Position numbers and translations under genes: made by a program. The notes under the pieces are model-generated. The model saw only the letters and a list, made by a program, of their open reading frames with translations, was not told where the DNA came from and did not search any database. A DNA stretch of 10,292 nucleotides, taken from JACZST01 sp036985755. Lineage in GTDB: Bacteria > Actinomycetota > Acidimicrobiia > Spongiisociales > UBA5794. Positions 5,585-10,292 of the stretch are shown here, piece after piece; the first letter of the stretch is position 1, and the number at the start of each line of letters is the position of its first letter. Location: the NCBI GenBank assembly GCA_036985755.1, contig BTQG01000084.1, forward strand, positions 1 to 10,292. The letters run 5' to 3'.

Positions 5585-5609
5585 CAGTTCGGACTTACGG
5601 GCCCCTCTG

Positions 5610-5615
5610 TAGCCT
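5610..5615 (+). promoter_or_regulatory. -10 element for a probably leaderless DUF2079 gene
   Basis: TAGCCT fits the actinobacterial TANNNT -10 and ends 6 nt before the GTG at 5622, which would place the transcription start at or next to the start codon. No Shine-Dalgarno sequence is placed for this GTG, and the -35 region has no good match. The same hexamer stands 7 nt before the ATG at 9616. Confidence 0.5.
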
Positions 5616-5621
5616 GTCGGG

Positions 5622-7058
5622 GTGGCGATCGAAACCAGTACCACCCCCGAGTTAGGGCAGCGGCGCATCGATTGGGTCGGCGTCGGTGTCGGCGGAGCGG
5701 CCGTGCTTTTCGTCGTTGTGTTCTCGATCAGGATGATCATCGAGTACCGGCGGTTTGCCATCAACGCGTTCGACTTCGGCATCTTCGACCAGGGCTTGTG
5801 GTTGTTGAGCAGGTTCGAGACCCCGTTCAGCACCGTGCGCGGGCTGAGTCTCTTCGGTGACCACTCGTCGTACATCATGCTCCCCCTTGCCCCCCTGTAC
5901 TGGGTGCTGCCCTACGCGGAGACGCTGCTGATCCTGACCGTTGTGGTGATGGCCGTCGGCGGGCCCCTCGCCTATCTGGCGGCGAGGGCGGTCGGCGCAC
6001 CGCGATTCATGGCGGCGCTGGTTGGCATCGGCTACCTCGCTCACCCCGCGGTCGGGTGGAACGCCAGGGACGGGTTCCATCCCGAGCAGTTCGTCCTCCC
6101 TCTGCTCATTGCCGCATTTCTGCTGTTTGCCAGGGACCGGGACCGCTGGGCCGTCGCCCTCGTCATCATCGCCCTTTTGGCCAAAGAAGACGTCGCCATG
6201 GTCGTGGTCCCGTTTGCCCTGTTTGTGTGGTGGTATTTCGGCAAACGCAGGCAAGCGCTGATCATGGGCGCGGTTGCCGTCGCCGCCATGGTGGTGAGCT
6301 TCGGTTTTCTGATCCCGCACTTCTCGCCCACCGGTGAACTGCTGTACGCCTACCGCTACGCCGACCTGGGACAGGGTGTTTTCGGGATCGTCAGCGGTCT
6401 CGTCCTCCATCCCGAGGTGCTCTTCGCAGCGCTCAGCGATCCGGCCCGGATCGGCTATCTGGCGGTGCTGGTCCTTCCGATTCCCCTGGCGCTGTTCGAG
6501 CCGCGAGCGTTGCTCATCGCGGTTCCGGCGACGGTGGCGAACCTCGTTTCCACGCACAGCTACCAGTATCAGGTCCAGTACCACTACACGATCTATCTGC
6601 TGGTTGCAGTGGTAATCGCCGCCGTTATCGGCGCGGCCAGGGTGCCACGATGGAAGGAGGGTCGCCGGGTCGAATTCGTCGTCGGCGTCTCCATCATCGC
6701 CGCGCTCGGCTTCGGTGCGGCGTCTCCTCTGGCGAGCGAGTGGGCGAACCCCAGTCCCGATCAAGACGCCGCCAGAGAAGCGATCGCGTTGATTCCACCG
6801 GATGCGACGGTGTCGGCATGGAACACCTACGTCCCTCATCTCACCCACCGTCGTATCGTGTACCAATTCCCCAATCCATGGCAACGGCACAACTACTCGG
6901 CGCCCAGCCTGCCCCTTCCCGATCCTGCCACCGTGGATTGGGTGCTCGTCCGCGAGGGGGTCAATGAGGACGTCGTCGCCGACCTGATCGCGTCGAACGA
7001 GTTCGAGGTGATGTATCGAGAGAGCCCGGTGCTGTTGCTGCGCCGAATCTCCGGCTGA
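5622..7058 (+). CDS. DUF2079 family polytopic membrane protein
   Basis: Membrane protein of 478 residues of unknown substrate. The N-terminal half carries DUF2079 hallmarks: NAFDFGIFDQGLW (48-60) just after the first membrane helix, GDHSS (79-83), DGFHPEQFVLP (150-160) and the KED motif (188-190). Hydrophobic segments lie at about 19-40, 98-120, 128-141, 155-170, 176-206, 211-230, 276-293, 322-338 and 350-368. A C-terminal soluble part (about 369-478) with SAWNTYVPHLTHRR is probably extracytoplasmic. The layout, with an acidic motif in the first external loop and many helices, resembles GT-C lipid-linked sugar transferases, but a catalytic role is only inferred. The GTG start is supported by the -10 box 6 nt upstream. 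Its stop codon directly abuts that of the opposite-strand gene. Confidence 0.88.
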   Translation: MAIETSTTPELGQRRIDWVGVGVGGAAVLFVVVFSIRMIIEYRRFAINAFDFGIFDQGLWLLSRFETPFSTVRGLSLFGDHSSYIMLPLAPLYWVLPYAETLLILTVVVMAVGGPLAYLAARAVGAPRFMAALVGIGYLAHPAVGWNARDGFHPEQFVLPLLIAAFLLFARDRDRWAVALVIIALLAKEDVAMVVVPFALFVWWYFGKRRQALIMGAVAVAAMVVSFGFLIPHFSPTGELLYAYRYADLGQGVFGIVSGLVLHPEVLFAALSDPARIGYLAVLVLPIPLALFEPRALLIAVPATVANLVSTHSYQYQVQYHYTIYLLVAVVIAAVIGAARVPRWKEGRRVEFVVGVSIIAALGFGAASPLASEWANPSPDQDAAREAIALIPPDATVSAWNTYVPHLTHRRIVYQFPNPWQRHNYSAPSLPLPDPATVDWVLVREGVNEDVVADLIASNEFEVMYRESPVLLLRRISG

Positions 7059-7733
7059 TCACTCGCCGAGGTCGTCCGACCGTGGTGGGAAGACGCTGAA
7101 GATGTGCAGATAGGGCTCGGGATCTCCGGTCCAGTCGAATCGGCGGATCTGCTGGAACGATCGGCGTCCCATGAACGCCCTTGCCATCTCATAGGCGTCG
7201 CCGGATACGGCTACCGCGGCGTCGCCCACACCGAATTGCCTGTCGTACCCGTCGGTGTAGAGGTGGAGGGCGGCGAGCCCGCCCTGCTCCATCTTGGGAC
7301 CAATGGCGTTGCCCGCCCGCAGGCTGAGGCGGAGCCCCTCGCCGCTCCGGTTGGCGGTGCGATGCACCGCGTTTCGCACGTCCTGTTCGTGGTGCCAGGC
7401 ATCGATGACCGCAGAGGAGAGCGGGGATCCGATGCTGGACAGGCGCTGCTCGACCTCGGGGCCGATCGCGGTCCACTCGGCACAGACCTGCTGTGGAGAG
7501 TGGTCGGATCGTGCCGCCACCTGGAGGGCGGTCCACTCGTCGGAGCCGACGATCTCCAGGTTGCCGGCCAGCAGGTCGGCGGCAACCCCGGTGAGGTGGC
7601 TGTACAGATCCTTCACCGTCCACTCGGGTGTGGCGGGAGCCATGGTCGCCCATTCGGTCTCGGATAGATCGGGGGCGAGGGTGAGCAGACCGGTTCGGGT
7701 CGAGCGGTAGATTTCGGCGAAGTCGAAGCTCAC
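7059..7733 (-). CDS. Mycothiol-dependent maleylpyruvate isomerase family protein (DinB/MDMPI fold)
   Basis: The protein resembles the MDMPI_N/TIGR03083 family, four-helix-bundle metalloproteins that use mycothiol or related thiols. An open frame extends to 8006, but that part overlaps the hydrolase gene and shows no family similarity. The GTG at 7733 forms a GTGA overlap with the hydrolase stop and gives a 224-residue protein of normal size. Seen: PEWTVKDLYSHLTGV (36-50) with the first presumed metal-ligand His46, and DAWHHEQDVR (111-120). Aligned with the E-x3-H ligands of the C. glutamicum enzyme, the latter gives H115 but Asp111 in place of Glu; this alignment is from memory. The C-terminus GDAYEMARAFMGRRSFQQIRRFDW is typical of the family's second domain. 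The actual substrate is unknown. Third gene of a probable operon with the hydrolase and LLM oxidoreductase. Confidence 0.82.
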   Translation of the reverse strand: MSFDFAEIYRSTRTGLLTLAPDLSETEWATMAPATPEWTVKDLYSHLTGVAADLLAGNLEIVGSDEWTALQVAARSDHSPQQVCAEWTAIGPEVEQRLSSIGSPLSSAVIDAWHHEQDVRNAVHRTANRSGEGLRLSLRAGNAIGPKMEQGGLAALHLYTDGYDRQFGVGDAAVAVSGDAYEMARAFMGRRSFQQIRRFDWTGDPEPYLHIFSVFPPRSDDLGE

Positions 7734-8596
7734 AACTCGGATAACCAACCGCTCACGACGTCGACGAAACGGTCGGGAGCCTCCAACATGGGGAGGTGCC
7801 CGACGCCGTCGAGCTCGACGTAGTCCCAGTCCGGACGTTGAGCGGCCGCCCAGCGTGCCGATCCGGAGGCGACCAGCCGATCCTGCGAGCCATGGATGAG
7901 CAGGGTCGGTTGCGTGACCCTGTGCATCAGCCGCCGCAGGCGGGACGGCCTCAGCGCATAGCCGGCAACCGAGCGATCTGCATCGATGAAGGCTCGAACC
8001 GCCCACGCTTCTCCGCGGCCGGCGATGGCGCCCTCGACCATTGCCTCCCTGGCCTCTTCTGGGATGCTGTCGACATCGACGCAGTTCATCTGCAACGCCT
8101 CATCGACGGCTTGTCGCGGCGTCGTGGTGGCCCGGTACAGACGCACGCCGAGCGGACCGAACACGGGGATGAGCGGACTGAGGAGTTTGATGAGCACCTC
8201 TGGATCCGGTGGCGAGCTCCGGTCGATCGGCAATACGGGGTCCACCAGCACCAGCCGGTCGACCGAGCTCGCCGAGTCGGCGGCGGCGATCATCGCCACC
8301 AGCCCCCCCATGGAGTTCCCTACCAGGGTTGCCGTTGATGCACCCAGCTCGGAGATCACACCGGTGACGAGCCTTGCGTTGTCCTCAACGGAGACGCCGC
8401 GGCCGGCAGGTGGTGTCTCCCCACACCCGAGCAGGTCGACGGCGATCACCCTTCCGTGCTCCGCCAGGTCGTTACCCACCGCCGTCCAATTCGCCACCGA
8501 GCCTGCCAGCCCGTGCAGCAGAAGCACGAGCCGGCCCTCGCCACCGTAATCGACGATGCGGACCGGACCGTCGAGGTCCAGCGTCTTGGTGATCAT
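7730..8596 (-). CDS. Alpha/beta hydrolase
   Basis: Predicted soluble serine hydrolase of 288 residues with the whole catalytic set visible. LLLHGLAGSVANW (25-37) holds the oxyanion-hole HG, LVGNSMGGLVA (91-101) is the nucleophile elbow with Ser95, LLIHGSQDRLV (232-242) carries Asp239, and GVGHLPMLEAPDRF (264-277) carries His267. The segment between about 125 and 215 is the cap domain that sets substrate choice and shows no recognisable specificity motif. The family includes meta-cleavage-product hydrolases, esterases and haloperoxidase-like enzymes, so no reaction is assigned. The ATG at 8596 lies 19 bp beyond the LLM oxidoreductase stop, and the stop overlaps the next gene by 4 bp. A -10-like ACCGTA (TACGGT on the minus strand) lies between the first two genes. 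Confidence 0.9.
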   Translation of the reverse strand: MITKTLDLDGPVRIVDYGGEGRLVLLLHGLAGSVANWTAVGNDLAEHGRVIAVDLLGCGETPPAGRGVSVEDNARLVTGVISELGASTATLVGNSMGGLVAMIAAADSASSVDRLVLVDPVLPIDRSSPPDPEVLIKLLSPLIPVFGPLGVRLYRATTTPRQAVDEALQMNCVDVDSIPEEAREAMVEGAIAGRGEAWAVRAFIDADRSVAGYALRPSRLRRLMHRVTQPTLLIHGSQDRLVASGSARWAAAQRPDWDYVELDGVGHLPMLEAPDRFVDVVSGWLSEL

Positions 8597-8603
8597 GGGC
8601 GGA

Positions 8604-8609
8604 ACCGTA
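8604..8609 (-). promoter_or_regulatory. Possible internal -10 element upstream of the hydrolase
   Basis: TACGGT on the minus strand fits TANNNT and ends 7 nt before the hydrolase ATG, the same geometry as at 5610 and 9603. It lies in the 19-bp gap after the LLM gene, so any -35 would be within that gene. It may allow leaderless expression independent of the upstream gene. Confidence 0.35.
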
Positions 8610-8615
8610 CCCCCG

Positions 8616-9533
8616 TCACCCGGCGAGGGCGTCGATCAGGGCGCCGGTCTCTTCGGGATCGAAGCCTCCCTGGAGATAGAAGCGAGTGATCCCCAGCTTC
8701 GACATGTCGGCGAACTGCGCGCGCAGCGCGTCGTAGGTGCCAACCGGGGTATTGCGCCTGGCGAAGTGCTCGCTCAGCTGCTCTCTGCTCATCCCTGCCT
8801 CGCCCGCTCGTCGGTCGAGTGTCTCTTCGAGGCCCTGTTCGGTGGCGGCGGCAACGACGAGCCCGGCACTCGACAGCAGCAGGTCATCGGGATCCCTGCC
8901 TGCCCGTTGTGCGGCGGCTCGGCAACGATCGATACGGGCCTCCAGGTCGGCCCCGGGGTAGACGTTGAACTCGTCGGCGTAGGTACCCGCCAGGTATGGC
9001 GTCCTGTGGGGACCGGTCCCGCCGACGATGAGCTTGATACGACCGACCGGACGCGGCGAAAGCGGGAACGGTTCGAGGCGGTAGTGCTCGCCTCCGAACC
9101 CGAGGGGGTCGTCCGCCAGGGCGGCGGAAACGTAGCCGAGCGCTTCCTCGAGCATGGCAAACCGTTCGCCAATCGGCGGGTAGTCGAAGCCAAACACTTC
9201 GTGTTCCCGATCCATCCATCCCGTTCCCAGACCGAGCGAAAACCTGCCCTCCGACATCCGGTCGATGGTGACTGCGGTCTTGGCGAGCACCGCAGGGTGA
9301 CGGAAGGTGATCGGAGACACCAGCACGACCAGCTCGATCGAAGAGGTCTCCCTGGCGAGCCCGGCCAGGTGGGCAAAGGCATCAGGGGCGGGTGTTGTCT
9401 TCGCCTGCTCCTCGTCCGTGGCTTGCAGATAGTGGTCGGGGAGGGCGAAGGCGGCCAGCCCTCGCTGCTCGGCGAATCGAGCCGCCTTCAGGACGTCGTC
9501 GTAGGTTCCCGATGACTGCAGAGCGAAATCCAT
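8616..9533 (-). CDS. F420-dependent LLM-class oxidoreductase
   Basis: Predicted coenzyme-F420-dependent (or flavin-dependent) oxidoreductase with a bacterial-luciferase-like TIM barrel. The open frame runs to 10097, but its upstream part is antisense to another gene. The ATG at 9533, giving MDFALQSS, matches the first strand of the fold and has GGAG 6 nt upstream, yielding 305 residues. Typical features are LPDHYL (31-36), VSPITFRHPAVLAKTAVTID (72-91), RMSEGRFSLGLGTGWMDREH (92-111) followed by FGFDYPP and ERFAMLEEAL, the cofactor-phosphate loop IVGGTGPHR (169-177), and YADEFNVYPG (185-194). The C-terminal helix set is complete. The substrate cannot be read from sequence. It is first in a leftward cluster with a hydrolase and a mycothiol-type protein. 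Choice between F420 and FMN rests on family resemblance. Confidence 0.9.
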   Translation of the reverse strand: MDFALQSSGTYDDVLKAARFAEQRGLAAFALPDHYLQATDEEQAKTTPAPDAFAHLAGLARETSSIELVVLVSPITFRHPAVLAKTAVTIDRMSEGRFSLGLGTGWMDREHEVFGFDYPPIGERFAMLEEALGYVSAALADDPLGFGGEHYRLEPFPLSPRPVGRIKLIVGGTGPHRTPYLAGTYADEFNVYPGADLEARIDRCRAAAQRAGRDPDDLLLSSAGLVVAAATEQGLEETLDRRAGEAGMSREQLSEHFARRNTPVGTYDALRAQFADMSKLGITRFYLQGGFDPEETGALIDALAG

Positions 9534-9570
9534 GGGCGTCTCCGGTCGTCGACCCGCCTGTGACCCAGGG

Positions 9571-9576
9571 ACGCTA
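9571..9576 (-). promoter_or_regulatory. -10 element for the LLM oxidoreductase operon
   Basis: TAGCGT on the minus strand fits TANNNT and would give a leader of about 30 nt that contains the GGAG ribosome binding site at 9540-9543. No convincing -35 is seen. It faces the plus-strand element at 9603 within the 82-bp divergent gap. Confidence 0.35.
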
Positions 9577-9602
9577 GCTGGTGCCAGAGAGCATGCGGAC
9601 CG

Positions 9603-9608
9603 TAGCCT
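9603..9608 (+). promoter_or_regulatory. -10 element for a probably leaderless GNAT-like gene
   Basis: TAGCCT ends 7 nt before the ATG at 9616, which would place the transcript start on the start codon. There is no purine-rich ribosome binding site between them. The hexamer and its distance repeat the arrangement at 5610. Confidence 0.5.
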
Positions 9609-9615
9609 GGGCACC

Positions 9616-10292
9616 ATGATCAGCGTTCGTTCGATCACTCGTCCGGAGGAGTTTGCGCTCGCCGATGCGCCGGAGCAGGCCGACGCGCTCATCGAGATGT
9701 GGCAAGAAGGTGAGAGCCGGCCCGATTGGTGTTTCCTGCTCGAGGACGATGGACATACGATCGGGCGCGTTGGTTTCGCTGTTGAGCCGACGTGCCCTCC
9801 CGAGTACCTCGGCGACCTCCCACCGGAAGAGTTGTTCCTATTCGGGCTGTGGTTGCCCTGGGCCGACGACCCCGTCGCCTCGGGCGAAGCGTTGGTCCGC
9901 GAGTCGTTGCGGCAGATCGCCGGTGAGGTTCCGGATCGGCTGCAGGTCAGGACCAACCCTGAAGCGCACCCTGAGCACAGCGATCGGGTGGCGTTGTTCG
10001 GGTCGCTCGGCATGGACCTGTTCCAGGAGAAAGAGGGCTTCACTTGGTCCGACGGCGGGGCAGCAGTGACTGTGCCGGATCGGCTTACGTTCCGCACCGT
10101 CGACGAGGCAGGCCGCGACCGGTATCGAGATGTTCTCGCTGGGGTCGGTCAGGCGACGCTGGATCGAAACGACCTCTACTACCGCTCCCGGATGGATCCG
10201 TTGGATTGGGGTTCGGTGTACATGACGTTCCTCCACGACTCGGAGTCCTCCATGTGGCTGCTCGGGCTGCTTCCGGACGGTGTTCCGGCCGG
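9616..10292 (+). CDS. GNAT-like acetyltransferase (3' end outside window)
   Basis: An open frame starts at ATG 9616 and remains open to the window edge, giving 225 codons without a stop. It begins MISVRSITRPEEFALADAPE. Residues 1-145 look like a GNAT fold: DWCFLLEDDGHTIGRVGFAV (beta 2-3), LFLFGLWLPW (beta 4), a helix GEALVRESLRQIAGEVPDRL without a clear acetyl-CoA-binding Q/RxxGxG/A loop, and SDRVALFGSLGMDLFQEKEGF, the typical GNAT C-terminal stretch. A second domain appears to start near residue 155 with LTFRTVDEAGRDRYRDVLAGV and ATLDRNDLYYRSRM, as in tandem GNAT proteins. The second domain is cut off. Substrate unknown. Opposite-strand frames here (9574-9756, 9838-10236) are shadows. The family call rests on general pattern rather than a unique motif. 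Confidence 0.65.
   Translation, partial: MISVRSITRPEEFALADAPEQADALIEMWQEGESRPDWCFLLEDDGHTIGRVGFAVEPTCPPEYLGDLPPEELFLFGLWLPWADDPVASGEALVRESLRQIAGEVPDRLQVRTNPEAHPEHSDRVALFGSLGMDLFQEKEGFTWSDGGAAVTVPDRLTFRTVDEAGRDRYRDVLAGVGQATLDRNDLYYRSRMDPLDWGSVYMTFLHDSESSMWLLGLLPDGVPA

Larger units (their letters stand above)
5233..5609. other. Gene-free region of clustered inverted and direct repeats
   Basis: This ~375-bp stretch lies between the divergent dnaK operon and DUF2079 promoters. Open frames crossing it (for example 5125-5496 minus and 5327-5860 plus) have no recognisable protein sequence and run through palindromes. It holds a C/G-rich hairpin at 5248-5268, a 15-bp inverted repeat at 5295-5348, an inverted copy of the head of the repeat unit at 5356-5368, and two direct units at 5385-5484 and 5487-5584. 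No tRNA, rRNA, transposase or CRISPR pattern is seen. Confidence 0.75.

Noticed and set aside
5652..6890. 412-residue minus-strand open frame opposite the DUF2079 gene
   Set aside because: It is rich in His, Asp, Arg and Gln as expected for an antisense frame of a hydrophobic gene, while the plus strand encodes clear membrane helices and family motifs.
7734..8006. N-terminal extension of the mycothiol-type protein frame
   Set aside because: It overlaps the well-supported hydrolase gene in another frame and has no family similarity; the GTG at 7733 gives a normal-size protein.
9534..10097. N-terminal 188-residue extension of the LLM oxidoreductase frame
   Set aside because: The extension is Ser/Arg/Pro-rich, antisense to the plus-strand GNAT-like gene, and lies upstream of a normal family start at 9533 that has a ribosome binding site.

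Overview
The window is high-GC DNA, probably from an actinomycete-type bacterium (phylum Actinomycetota). The evidence is a dnaK-grpE-dnaJ-hspR operon with an HspR (HAIR-type) operator, a coenzyme-F420-type (LLM) oxidoreductase, a mycothiol-dependent maleylpyruvate-isomerase-type protein, TANNNT-type -10 elements and apparently leaderless starts. Placement in a deep lineage such as Acidimicrobiia is only an impression from the repeat style.

Layout. 1-1323 (+): TrpB2-type tryptophan synthase beta chain, cut at its 5' end by the window edge. It converges on the four-gene chaperone operon read leftward from 5140 to 1387: dnaK, grpE, dnaJ (zinc-finger-less type) and hspR, with overlapping or nearly touching genes. 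The 63-bp gap between trpB2 and hspR is filled by a degenerate heptanucleotide repeat array. The operon is driven by one visible promoter near 5203-5231, overlapped by an inverted repeat with the CTTGAGT-N7-ACTCAAG architecture of the HspR operator. This implies the usual feedback loop, in which HspR, with DnaK as corepressor, represses the operon until stress draws DnaK away.

5233-5609 is gene-free and packed with inverted repeats: a C/G-rich hairpin, a 15-bp inverted repeat with a 24-nt loop, and two direct ~100-bp units. Each unit folds into two adjacent hairpins, and the first hairpin differs in sequence between the units while its pairing is kept. Related repeat material (a 10-bp perfect hairpin and a 4 x 7-bp tandem repeat) lies inside the 5' end of grpE, so part of the GrpE N-terminus is encoded by it.

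5622-7058 (+): polytopic membrane protein of the DUF2079 family, whose stop codon abuts the stop of the next, opposite gene. 7059-9533 (-) reads leftward as a likely operon: F420-type LLM oxidoreductase, alpha/beta hydrolase and mycothiol-dependent isomerase-like protein, the last two coupled by a GTGA overlap. From 9616 (+) a GNAT-like protein begins divergently and runs off the window.

The genes are of known families. The least explained content is the repeat population: heptamers, paired-hairpin units and their intrusion into grpE.
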